Positions 55,099 through 63,259 of a DNA stretch of 64,000 bases are shown here, piece by piece (within the stretch, counting starts at the first letter, position 1; every line of letters begins with the position of its first letter). The stretch spans positions 1-64,000 of the forward strand of contig JAIXWD010000007.1 of NCBI GenBank assembly GCA_027482225.1, in the 5' to 3' direction. Below the pieces are notes generated by a model. It was not told the DNA's origin, did no database searches, and saw only the letters and a program-made list of their open reading frames with translations. Source of the DNA: Bacteroidota bacterium (GTDB lineage Bacteria; Bacteroidota; Bacteroidia; UKL13-3). The translations under genes were made by a program, and so were the position numbers.

Positions 55099-55129
55099 AG
55101 CTTTTAAAAGCTTATAATTCCTAACTTTG
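55099..55129 (+). promoter_or_regulatory. upp promoter region with a 14-bp palindrome
   Basis: A -7 TAACTTTG (55122-55129) lies 5 bases before the upp ATG. A perfect palindrome AGCTTTTAAAAGCT (55099-55112) sits where the -33 would be and may be an operator. No standard TTTG is seen at -33. Confidence 0.45.
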
Positions 55130-55134
55130 GTTTT

Positions 55135-55788
55135 ATGGAATTGATAAATTTGTCGGAACAAAACAGTTTGTTACAACAGTATGTAAGTGAATTACGTGAT
55201 GTTAACCTGCAAACCGACCGCTTGCGTTTTAGAAAAAACATTGAACGTATTGGTCAAATAATGGCCTACGAAATCAGCAAAACCTTGAGTTGGAAAACGG
55301 TTGAAGTAACCACTCCTTTGGGCACGCATCAATCAACCAGGTTGGTTGAGCAACCAGTTTTAGCAACTATTTTACGAGCAGGTTTAAGTATGCATCAAGG
55401 CATTCTAAACTTTTTTGATCAGGCTGATTCTGCTTTCATATCTGCTTACCGTAAGCATACCAATGAAACTGATTTTGATATTGTAGTTGAATATTTAGCT
55501 AGCCCAGATATTAATGATAAAGTGGTATTACTGATTGATCCCATGTTGGCCACAGGGCAAAGTATTGAATTAACTTACAAAGCCTTGCTGCGTTATGGAA
55601 AGCCTAAGCAGTTACATGTGGTAAGTTTAATTGCCTCTAAGCCTGGTATTGAATATTTAATGAGCCACTTACAAGGGCATAAACTATGGGTAGCTGCAGT
55701 TGATGATGCATTAAACGACCATGGTTATATTTTACCCGGTTTAGGTGATGCAGGCGATTTAAGTTTTGGCGAAAAAATGGAACGTTAA
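55135..55788 (+). CDS. upp: Uracil phosphoribosyltransferase
   Basis: A 217-residue PRPP-dependent transferase that makes UMP from uracil. The PRPP-binding loop is VLLIDPMLATGQSIE, and the C-terminal uracil site shows HGYILPGLGDAGD, the hallmark of Upp. It is cytoplasmic, in pyrimidine salvage. A single gene with its own promoter. Confidence 0.95.
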   Translation: MELINLSEQNSLLQQYVSELRDVNLQTDRLRFRKNIERIGQIMAYEISKTLSWKTVEVTTPLGTHQSTRLVEQPVLATILRAGLSMHQGILNFFDQADSAFISAYRKHTNETDFDIVVEYLASPDINDKVVLLIDPMLATGQSIELTYKALLRYGKPKQLHVVSLIASKPGIEYLMSHLQGHKLWVAAVDDALNDHGYILPGLGDAGDLSFGEKMER

Positions 55789-55985
55789 TCTTTTCATTCT
55801 TTAGTAATTAATTGTTGTTTGTACAATAAACGCATATTGATAGGGCTAATCATTTGGTTTATAGTATGGTGGGTTTGATTAACCAAAAAGTTGGGTAAGA
55901 AGTTTGTAAAGTGGATTAAAAACATATATTTGCCATGCAAGACGGATGAATAATCGTTAAATCCTAACCCTAAAATATTAGAGTA

Positions 55986-56366
55986 ATGTCTAAAAGAAAA
56001 AAAATTCGCTTAGAGTACCCAATCAAATCTTCACCTGCTATTTTATACAATAGCATCAGTACTCCATCTGGCTTATCAACTTGGTTTGCCGATGATGTAG
56101 ATATTTATAACAATAACTATAAGTTTAAATGGGACGGTGATGAGCAAATAGCTGAGTTACTTAAAAAGACTGCCTCTAAAGGAATGAAGTTTAGGTGGAA
56201 AACAGCAAAATCAGATGAATATTTTGAATTTGAAATTATACAAGATGAGTTAACAGATGATGTGGCTTTAGTAGTAACAGATTTTGTTGATGAGTCGGAC
56301 GAAGAAAATGCCACTCAATTGTGGGATAGTCAGGTTCACGAACTTAAAACATCATTAGGAGGCTAA
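55986..56366 (+). CDS. START-like (SRPBCC/AHSA1) domain protein
   Basis: A 126-residue protein of the small START/AHSA1-like fold, starting KKIRLEYPIKSSPAILYNSISTPSGLSTWFADDV. The Ala/Ser-rich ligand-cavity pattern and WDSQVHELKTSLGG tail are usual in Bacteroidota. The role is unknown; relatives bind lipids or chaperone partners. Its stop codon forms the loop of the terminator hairpin. Confidence 0.85.
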   Translation: MSKRKKIRLEYPIKSSPAILYNSISTPSGLSTWFADDVDIYNNNYKFKWDGDEQIAELLKKTASKGMKFRWKTAKSDEYFEFEIIQDELTDDVALVVTDFVDESDEENATQLWDSQVHELKTSLGG

Positions 56367-56378
56367 GCCTCCTTTTTT
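56357..56378 (+). terminator. Terminator overlapping the START-like gene's stop codon
   Basis: The hairpin AGGAGGC-TAA-GCCTCCT is followed by a T run. The last codons and the TAA (56364-56366) form the left arm and loop. Confidence 0.85.
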
Positions 56379-56505
56379 TATGCCCAATATACAAGGTTAT
56401 TAGCTTACTGTATTAAACTTTCTATACCTATTTGTGGTGCTTTTATTTGAGCTGTAGGGAAATTACACGAAAGATCTTTTCACGAAAGAAAAAGAAACTA
56501 AATCA

Positions 56506-56551
56506 TTGCTAAAATAATTAGCAAAAACATACGTATTATTTGCTAATTTTG
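56506..56551 (+). promoter_or_regulatory. umuDC promoter and SOS-like operator
   Basis: Three half-sites are seen: TTGCTAA (56506-56512), TTAGCAA (56518-56524) and TTGCTAA (56540-56546). The outer two arms of a longer inverted repeat ATTAGCAAA / TTTGCTAAT (56517-56525, 56539-56547) flank the centre. The -7 TAATTTTG (56544-56551) overlaps the last half-site. This is a plausible LexA-type operator controlling the polymerase genes. Confidence 0.6.
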
Positions 56552-56560
56552 TTGGCATAT

Positions 56561-57010
56561 ATGGCGGTGCATAAATTATACGATACCATTACGCTTGATA
56601 TTTATTCTGCCCTATCTGAATCGGTGCTGGAGTTGCCGTTTATAGAGGGCGGTATTAGTGCTGGCTTTCCTTCGCCTGCACTTGATTTTATTGATTTAAA
56701 AATAGACCTTAACAAACATGTGGTTAAACATCCATCTTCTACTTTTTATGGTAGGGTAAAGGGTGTTTCTATGATAGATGCAGGAATACACGATGGTGAT
56801 TTATTGGTAATAGATAAAAGTTTAGAACCCAAACACGGCAAAATAGGCGTGTGTTACATTGATGGAGAGTTTACTGTAAAACGGATCTTTATTAAAAATG
56901 GTGAGCTTTGGTTGATGCCTGCAAATTCTGCATATGAGCCTATTCGTATTACTCCCGAAAATGAATTGTTGGTATGGGGTATTGTTACCCACGTAATAAA
57001 AGCCTTTTAA
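56561..57010 (+). CDS. umuD: UmuD-like S24 self-cleaving protein
   Basis: A 149-residue LexA/UmuD-type peptidase. The cleavage site is A34-G35 ([11 protein letters not shown]). The Ser-Lys dyad is S70 (GRVKGVSM) and K107 (EFTVKRIF). RecA-stimulated self-cleavage turns it into the active polymerase V subunit. The ATG at 56561 ([10 protein letters not shown]) is chosen over an in-frame upstream TTG because that one lies inside the promoter. umuC starts one base after its stop. Confidence 0.93.
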   Translation: MAVHKLYDTITLDIYSALSESVLELPFIEGGISAGFPSPALDFIDLKIDLNKHVVKHPSSTFYGRVKGVSMIDAGIHDGDLLVIDKSLEPKHGKIGVCYIDGEFTVKRIFIKNGELWLMPANSAYEPIRITPENELLVWGIVTHVIKAF

Positions 57011-57011
57011 C

Positions 57012-58271
57012 ATGTTTGCTTTAGCTGATTGTAATAACTTTTATGCCTCATGCGAACGTGTTTTTCGTCCTGATTTAATTGGTAAACCTGTGGTTGTTTT
57101 ATCAAACAACGATGGTTGTGTAATAGCACGTAGTAACGAGGCCAAAGCATTGGGTATACCAATGGGTGCCCCAGCATTTGAATTTGAGACGTTATTTAGT
57201 AAGCACCAAGTGCAGGTGTTTTCGGCAAACTTTGCATTGTATGGCGACATGAGTAACCGTGTGATGAATATTTTGGGTGAGTACACACCTGAAATGGAAA
57301 TTTACAGCATTGATGAAGCCTTTTTAAAGTTGCAAGGATTTAAGTACGTAGATTTACATGTTTATGGGTTAAACATGCAGAAGCGTGTTACCAAAAGTAC
57401 GGGTATACCTGTAAGTATCGGCATTGCACCAACAAAGTCGTTGGCTAAAATTGCCAATAAAATTGCTAAAAAATATACCCAACAAACACGTAGTGTACAC
57501 ATTATAAACACTGATGAAGTGCGTATTAAAGCGCTTAAATGGACAAAAGTTGAGGATGTTTGGGGTATAGGAAGGCAGCATGCCAAAAGGTTGTATGCAC
57601 TTGGCATAAATAACGCACTAGATTTTGCGCAAATGGATAAAGATTGGGTTCAAAAACACATGTCAATAGTTGGGTTGCGCCTGCATCAAGACTTAAATGG
57701 AATACCAACTTTTGATTTAGAGGAAGTACAACCCAAAAAGAACATTGCCACCACACGTTCATTTGATAAAAACTTTACCACACTTGATGAGCTAAAGGAA
57801 CGTGTAACGACCTTTGCCGTGAGTTGTGCCGAAAAGTTACGCAAGCAGGGGAGTTGTTGTAACTCGCTTTCTGTTTTTTTACATACCAATAGGTTTCGTA
57901 ATGATTTACCTCAATATGCACGCAGTATGGTTGTGCAATTGCCCTTTGCTAGCAACTCAAACTACGAATTGGTAAAATATGCGAACATTGCCTTAGAACG
58001 TATTTATAAACCAGGTTATCATTACAAAAAAGCGGGCGTAATTGTATTCGATTTTACTCCAGAAGATGCCACGCAGTTAACCATTTTTGGAAACGGTAAT
58101 CCCAACCATACGGCTATTATGCAAACAATAGATAAACTAAATGCCTTATATGGCCGACAAAAGATTAAGCTCGCTTCTCAAGATTTAAAGCGCATGTGGG
58201 TTATGAAACAAGAGAAACTATCGCCACGATACACCACTAATTTAAAGGATATTATTACAGTGAAATGTTAA
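57012..58271 (+). CDS. umuC: Error-prone DNA polymerase V catalytic subunit UmuC
   Basis: A 419-residue Y-family polymerase. The catalytic acids are D6 ([17 protein letters not shown]), D101 and E102 (YSIDEAF). The steric-gate and finger segments ([21 protein letters not shown]) and the little-finger domain follow. With processed UmuD it carries out translesion synthesis during SOS. It is the second gene of the umuDC operon, separated from umuD by one base. Confidence 0.96.
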   Translation: MFALADCNNFYASCERVFRPDLIGKPVVVLSNNDGCVIARSNEAKALGIPMGAPAFEFETLFSKHQVQVFSANFALYGDMSNRVMNILGEYTPEMEIYSIDEAFLKLQGFKYVDLHVYGLNMQKRVTKSTGIPVSIGIAPTKSLAKIANKIAKKYTQQTRSVHIINTDEVRIKALKWTKVEDVWGIGRQHAKRLYALGINNALDFAQMDKDWVQKHMSIVGLRLHQDLNGIPTFDLEEVQPKKNIATTRSFDKNFTTLDELKERVTTFAVSCAEKLRKQGSCCNSLSVFLHTNRFRNDLPQYARSMVVQLPFASNSNYELVKYANIALERIYKPGYHYKKAGVIVFDFTPEDATQLTIFGNGNPNHTAIMQTIDKLNALYGRQKIKLASQDLKRMWVMKQEKLSPRYTTNLKDIITVKC

Positions 58272-58410
58272 AGTAATATCTGGTTATTGAGGTACTTTTT
58301 ATTGAACAAGAAATTAAATAGGGAAGATTTACTGGCTTAGTGTTTCGAAATTTAGGAAGAAGCAAATTACCAAGCTTTGGGCTTTATGGTAAGCCCTAAA
58401 CTTATATAAT

Positions 58411-58443
58411 AAATGAGGCTGTGATGAACACACAGCCTCATTT
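58411..58443. terminator. Hairpin between umuC and the DegP gene
   Basis: The arms AAATGAGGCTGTG / CACAGCCTCATTT (13 bases) lie between two convergent genes. The U run is weak on both strands. Confidence 0.65.
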
Positions 58444-58468
58444 ATACTTTTACTCATGGTATTGTTAT

Positions 58469-59914
58469 TTAGTATGAGTAAAAGGAATAAAAGCCTCTGC
58501 TACCATTGGCATATATGCCTTCAATTAATAATTGTCCTTTGCCATTTTCCAGTTCTTTTATTAAATCCTCTGCTTTGGTGTATGATTTTTTATTAAACGA
58601 GGTAATGATAAAATCTTCTGGAATACCCATATTTCTAATTCTGCCGTTTTTTATGTTGCTAATTTTTATACCTGCTGGTATGCGGTACTTTTCGGCTTCT
58701 ACTTTTGATATTACTGTGAAATCAGCACCTAGAACTGTTGAGCTAACGCTTTGTTTACGCGTAATTTCAGTATTGCCTTCCCGGTTAATTAATTTCACAT
58801 ACATATCTAGGCTATTGCCATCTCTTAATAAGGTAATTTTAACCCTATCACCAGGACGGTAGTAACTAACTTGCTCATCAAAAAATGCCTTACTTTCAAT
58901 TTCACGCTCATTTACTTTAACAATAACATCACCATTTTTTATACCTGCATTTTCGCTAGGGCCACTCGGCAAAACATATTGTACATATACACCAAGGTTA
59001 TTGTTGATGTTTAATTTTTCGGCAAGGGGAGCATCAATATCAATAATATCCATGCCTGTAAAGCCACGTTGTACTTCCTTGTACTCGATTAAATCGCGCA
59101 CAATTTTTTGTACTAGGTTTGATGGAATGGCAAACCCATAACCACTGTATGCACCAGTATTTGAAGCTATAGCGGTATTGATGCCAACCAGCTCGCCATT
59201 TGTATTTACTAGTGCACCTCCGCTATTTCCTGGATTAATTGCGGCATCTGTTTGTATAAAACTTTCAATAGGAAAACGGTTGTTTACTACATTAATGTTT
59301 CGGCCTTTAGCACTTACAATACCTGCAGTTACCGTACTGGTTAAATTAAAAGGATTACCAACTGCCAATACCCATTGGCCAATTTTTACATCATCACTAT
59401 TACCAAAAGGAATGTGCTGTAATCCTTTGCCTTCAATTTTTAATAAAGCTAAATCTGTAGAGCCATCGGTGCCAACAACTTTGGCTTTATAACTGTGCTT
59501 ATTGTTGTTGGTAATTACTTCAATTACATCAGCATCTTTTACTACATGCAGGTTTGTTACAATATAGCCGTCAGCACTAATAATTACACCACTTCCCGAA
59601 CTAGTAACAGGGCCACGTCTGCCAAAAAAATCCCAAGCCGACCAAAAATCATAATACGGATCAGAGGCTTGTTGATTGCTTATGGTTTTAATAAAAACTA
59701 CAGTTGGGGTAGTAATAGCTGATGCTTTAATCATATCATCGCTACTTGCTACTTGTATGCCTTTATTATCTACATTATTATAAATGGCTTGTGTTTGGTT
59801 GTTTGAAGCACCTTGAGTTAAAATAACCCTATTAGGTAATAAAAAATAAAAACTTGCGGCACCCGCCAAACCACTGGCAAATCCTAGCGCAATTAAACTT
59901 AGTTTTGTTCTCAT
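58469..59914 (-). CDS. DegP/HtrA-type periplasmic serine protease
   Basis: A 481-residue trypsin-like protease with an N-terminal signal anchor (about 5-35). The catalytic triad is H123 (VTNLHVV), D154 (STDLALL) and S231 (NPGNSGGAL). A PDZ domain follows (about 285-375) and a shorter, degenerate PDZ-like region ends the protein (about 400-475). It probably degrades misfolded envelope proteins. A good promoter lies just upstream. Confidence 0.95.
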   Translation of the reverse strand: MRTKLSLIALGFASGLAGAASFYFLLPNRVILTQGASNNQTQAIYNNVDNKGIQVASSDDMIKASAITTPTVVFIKTISNQQASDPYYDFWSAWDFFGRRGPVTSSGSGVIISADGYIVTNLHVVKDADVIEVITNNNKHSYKAKVVGTDGSTDLALLKIEGKGLQHIPFGNSDDVKIGQWVLAVGNPFNLTSTVTAGIVSAKGRNINVVNNRFPIESFIQTDAAINPGNSGGALVNTNGELVGINTAIASNTGAYSGYGFAIPSNLVQKIVRDLIEYKEVQRGFTGMDIIDIDAPLAEKLNINNNLGVYVQYVLPSGPSENAGIKNGDVIVKVNEREIESKAFFDEQVSYYRPGDRVKITLLRDGNSLDMYVKLINREGNTEITRKQSVSSTVLGADFTVISKVEAEKYRIPAGIKISNIKNGRIRNMGIPEDFIITSFNKKSYTKAEDLIKELENGKGQLLIEGIYANGSRGFYSFYSY

Positions 59915-59935
59915 TTATGGTCTGTTTAGTTTTGC

Positions 59936-59968
59936 AAAATTATACATTAGCATGTCAAAAAATCAAAC
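59936..59968 (-). promoter_or_regulatory. Bacteroidota-type promoter for the DegP gene
   Basis: On the minus strand TTTG (59968-59965), a 21-base spacer and TAATTTTG (59943-59936) match the consensus. The predicted leader is about 15 bases. Confidence 0.55.
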
Positions 59969-59976
59969 GGAAATGC

Positions 59977-61119
59977 TTATTTTTTGGTATAAACAATGTT
60001 TGCTTTTAGCACTAAATAATGAAGTGTTTGATTAGGGGTATTAGTAATCAAACTGATTTGTTTTTCAATTTTTCCTATGTCGTAGTTGGTGTTGTATAAT
60101 ACTGTAATAGTAGCTTTCTTGCCTTTTTTAATGGGTTTGCTATAATCGTAATCAGTTGTGGTGCAGCCGCAAGTGCTAAATATTTTGCGCACAAATAAAG
60201 GGCTCTTGCCTCGGTTGGTAATGGTAAAATTAACAGTATGGGTTGATTGAGTGTTTACTTGGCCTAAGTCAACAACAGGTGTTATGGCTTCAAAAATTGG
60301 AGGATGTGCTTTTTCTTTTTCGCTTAGATTATCAAAATCTTCAACAATATTAGCACGTATTAAAAACTTCTTTTTGGGCTCTAGGCTATCATCCGTATGA
60401 ATAATCACTTCGTCTAGCTTTTTTCCGAAATCATTGGCTTCTTTAGCCCTGTACTTGAATTTAAGCCCTAGCCCTGAATTTGGCAAAATGTAATCTTTAT
60501 CTTTGGTAACACTCATGTATGATGGTGTTTTAACACCTAATATTTTAATTGTTTTTTGGGTAGGGTTATATATTGTTCTAAGAGTAGAATCTGTTGCATA
60601 ATTAAAAATAGCAGGGAACATGACTTCATAAGAATCAAAAAGTGTATTGCCTTGTTTTGATGGAAATGTTTTGGCTACCCTTGCGTTAATATCATCAACA
60701 AAAATGCTAAATTTTAAATAATACACATTAGGCTCTCCATCTGTAAAAACAGTTATGGTTTTGGTTTGTGTACCACTCAAATCTTTAGGGTAAAAATATA
60801 TTTCAATTTCACCATTTTGGTTAAATGCAATTGGTTTATTGTCCCATTTAGGCTTAGAGCAACTACAATCGGGCTTTATGTTTAAAATGGTGGTTTTCCC
60901 TTTTCCAATATTTCGGTATTTGTAAATCACTTTAATGGGTTCTTCCTTGTCTTGAATGGAGCCTAAGCTTATAAATGTTTGTTCGAAAAATAATGCACCC
61001 TTTTCTGTTACAGCTTTGGGTTTAGGTTGGTTAGTATTGTTTTTTTGCGCATAAGTTACTGGTGTAAATAACACAAGTATAACAGCGGCAATTATGGTGT
61101 ATGATAATATTTTGTTCAT
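59977..61119 (-). CDS. Exported protein with two DUF1573 domains
   Basis: A 380-residue protein. A signal peptide (about 1-24) is followed by two DUF1573 Ig-like domains of the ASPM/SPD-2/hydin type. Each has the cysteine-pair motif typical of the family: NIKPDCSCSKPKW in the first and KIFSTCGCTTTDYD in the second. The family is common in Bacteroidota, often in the envelope, with unknown role. It is a single gene between the DegP protease and the omega-amidase. Confidence 0.85.
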   Translation of the reverse strand: MNKILSYTIIAAVILVLFTPVTYAQKNNTNQPKPKAVTEKGALFFEQTFISLGSIQDKEEPIKVIYKYRNIGKGKTTILNIKPDCSCSKPKWDNKPIAFNQNGEIEIYFYPKDLSGTQTKTITVFTDGEPNVYYLKFSIFVDDINARVAKTFPSKQGNTLFDSYEVMFPAIFNYATDSTLRTIYNPTQKTIKILGVKTPSYMSVTKDKDYILPNSGLGLKFKYRAKEANDFGKKLDEVIIHTDDSLEPKKKFLIRANIVEDFDNLSEKEKAHPPIFEAITPVVDLGQVNTQSTHTVNFTITNRGKSPLFVRKIFSTCGCTTTDYDYSKPIKKGKKATITVLYNTNYDIGKIEKQISLITNTPNQTLHYLVLKANIVYTKK

Positions 61120-61164
61120 AATAGGTATTATTAGTTTAAGGCTATTTGTATATTGATTTAAAAA

Positions 61165-61953
61165 TTAAGGTTTGAGTTGCATGGTAAATAGGTCTGCATC
61201 GGCAGTTACCGGAAAGTCTATTCGGTATTGATTTATTATTTCTTTATTTATAATATGAATGGCAGTATCTTCTATCATTGCTTTTTGGTAAACAATATTT
61301 CCTAACGGATCAATTATACTGGAGTTGCCACTGTGGTTAACTTGGTTTCCATCTTCACCAACGCGGTTAACCGCCACAACATAACATTGGTTTTCAATGG
61401 CCCTAGCTTGTAACAAAATTTTCCAATGCTCAGCTCTTCTTTCTGGCCAATTGGCTACAATAAATAGGGCATCGTAATCGCATGCTGCAGTTCTTCTTGC
61501 CCAAACAGGGAAACGTAAATCATAACAAACCAATAACCTAATTGCAAAGCCTTTATATTGAATTATTACCAACTCATTACCTGCCTTGTAGTGGTTGTGT
61601 TCTTTGCCAATACTAAACAAGTGATGTTTGTTATATGCATGATAAGTACCATTTGGATTCATCCAAATAAACCTATTGTAAATATCATTGTGTTTCGTAT
61701 TCATCATTATGCTGCCACAAATTGCTGTATTATATTGCTTTGCCATTTGCTGCATCCATTGCATGGTTATACCATCAGGCTTTTCGGCTAAACTGGTATT
61801 CATACTAAACCCAGTTGTAAAAGTTTCGGGCAGTATAATTACATCAATGGGTTGGTTAATTGCTGCAATTTTTTGGGTAAACATGTCCAAATTAGCTGTT
61901 GGATTTTCCCAATGCAGATTAGTTTGTATGGTAGCAATAACTAGTTTGCTCAT
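61165..61953 (-). CDS. Omega-amidase (nitrilase superfamily, YafV-like)
   Basis: A 262-residue amidohydrolase with the nitrilase triad E43 (ILPETFTTGFSMN), K109 (AYNKHHLF) and C143 (LLVCYDLRFP). YafV-like enzymes hydrolyse 2-oxoglutaramate and related amides formed by glutamine transaminases. The ATG at 61953 is chosen over an in-frame upstream start because it overlaps the preceding aminotransferase stop by 4 bases (ATGA), the usual coupled arrangement, and gives the family N-terminus MSKLVIATIQTNLHW. Confidence 0.92.
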   Translation of the reverse strand: MSKLVIATIQTNLHWENPTANLDMFTQKIAAINQPIDVIILPETFTTGFSMNTSLAEKPDGITMQWMQQMAKQYNTAICGSIMMNTKHNDIYNRFIWMNPNGTYHAYNKHHLFSIGKEHNHYKAGNELVIIQYKGFAIRLLVCYDLRFPVWARRTAACDYDALFIVANWPERRAEHWKILLQARAIENQCYVVAVNRVGEDGNQVNHSGNSSIIDPLGNIVYQKAMIEDTAIHIINKEIINQYRIDFPVTADADLFTMQLKP

Positions 61954-63104
61954 ATTCTGTGTAATTTTTCTGCTGCTTTTTCGAGGGTTTCTTTCTGTTT
62001 CGCAAAACAAAATCGCAGCACGTGATGATCAATATTTTTATGATAAAACACGGATGTTGGTACAGATGCAATTTTATATTCTTTAGTTAAACGAATGGCA
62101 TAATCGGTATCTTTTTCTTTTGTTATTTTACTGTAATTCAGCAACTGAAAATAAGAACCTAGGCATGGCATTATCTTAAACTTGCTACCTTTAATCAATT
62201 GCTGAAAATAATCTCTTTTCTCCTGATAAAAAGCAGACAGCTGCAAGTAGGCATCCTTATCATCCAAATAATCGGCTATCGCATACTGCACCGGTGTATT
62301 TGCACTAAAGCACATAAACTGATGTACTTTTCTAAACTCAGTAGTTAGGTTACTTGGTGCTAATACATAACCCATTTTCCAACCTGTGGTGTGGAAAGTT
62401 TTGCCAAAAGATGAAACAATGATACTACGCTCTGCTAATTTAGGATAACGTGCAACACTTTGGTGTTCAACGCCATCAAAAATAATGTGTTCGTATACTT
62501 CATCACTTAAAACAATGATTTCTGAGTTTTTAACTATCTTTTCTAAGCGCTGCATATCCTGAGCGCCTAATGTTGTTCCCGTTGGGTTATGAGGCGTATT
62601 GATAATGATCATTTTAGTTTTGTAGGTCACTAACTTTTTAACCTCATCCCAATCGATCTTATAATTAGGGTATTTTAACTCAGCAAAAACAGCACGACCA
62701 CCATTAACATGAATGGCAGGTAAATAGCTATCGTAGCAAGGTTCAATAATAATAACCTCATCGCCTTCTCCAATAAAGGCACTGATGGCCGCGTAAAGTG
62801 CATGGGTTCCACCGGGAGTAACCGTAATTTCTGTTTCGGGGTTATATATTGCGCTATACATTGCTTGTGTTTTTTCGGCAATTTTTTCGCGTAATGTCAT
62901 TACTCCTGGCATAGGTGCATATTGGTTGAAACCAGCTTTCATGTAATGGTTTACCAACTCTACTAACTTAGCGCTGCATTCAAAATCGGGAAAACCTTGT
63001 GCTAAATTAATGGCATTATGTTCTGTGGCTAAAGCACTCATCACACTAAATATGGTAGTACCTGTTTTTGGGAGTTTTGATTTGATGGATCCGGGAAACT
63101 GCAT
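61950..63104 (-). CDS. PLP aminotransferase (methionine/glutamine transaminase, YbdL-like)
   Basis: A 384-residue class I aminotransferase. The PLP lysine is K235 (IVSSFGKTFHTTGWKMGYV), with the Asn and Asp of the cofactor site in NTPHNPTGTTL and VLSDEVYEHI. The start and INLAQGFPDFECS pattern match YbdL and kynurenine/glutamine transaminases. It likely transaminates methionine or 4-methylthio-2-oxobutyrate with glutamine; the omega-amidase encoded next removes the oxo-amide product and makes the reaction one-way. It is first in this two-gene operon. Confidence 0.92.
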   Translation of the reverse strand: MQFPGSIKSKLPKTGTTIFSVMSALATEHNAINLAQGFPDFECSAKLVELVNHYMKAGFNQYAPMPGVMTLREKIAEKTQAMYSAIYNPETEITVTPGGTHALYAAISAFIGEGDEVIIIEPCYDSYLPAIHVNGGRAVFAELKYPNYKIDWDEVKKLVTYKTKMIIINTPHNPTGTTLGAQDMQRLEKIVKNSEIIVLSDEVYEHIIFDGVEHQSVARYPKLAERSIIVSSFGKTFHTTGWKMGYVLAPSNLTTEFRKVHQFMCFSANTPVQYAIADYLDDKDAYLQLSAFYQEKRDYFQQLIKGSKFKIMPCLGSYFQLLNYSKITKEKDTDYAIRLTKEYKIASVPTSVFYHKNIDHHVLRFCFAKQKETLEKAAEKLHRI

Positions 63105-63241
63105 AATCTTTCGCTATCAATTAAAGTTCTAAAATACTTGTAAATATTAAAGATTTACAAGTTTAGGCTCAAAAAAATATAAACCTTAAATAAATATCTT
63201 GTAGCTGTGCATTTTATAGTTTAGGGTTGGTCATATTCTGC

Positions 63242-63249
63242 TATATTTG
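63242..63249 (+). promoter_or_regulatory. -7 element of the ABC-F gene
   Basis: TATATTTG matches TAnnTTTG, 10 bases before the ATG at 63260. A weak -33 (TTTA, 63220-63223) lies 18 bases upstream of it. Confidence 0.45.
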
Positions 63250-63259
63250 CGCCATTAAA

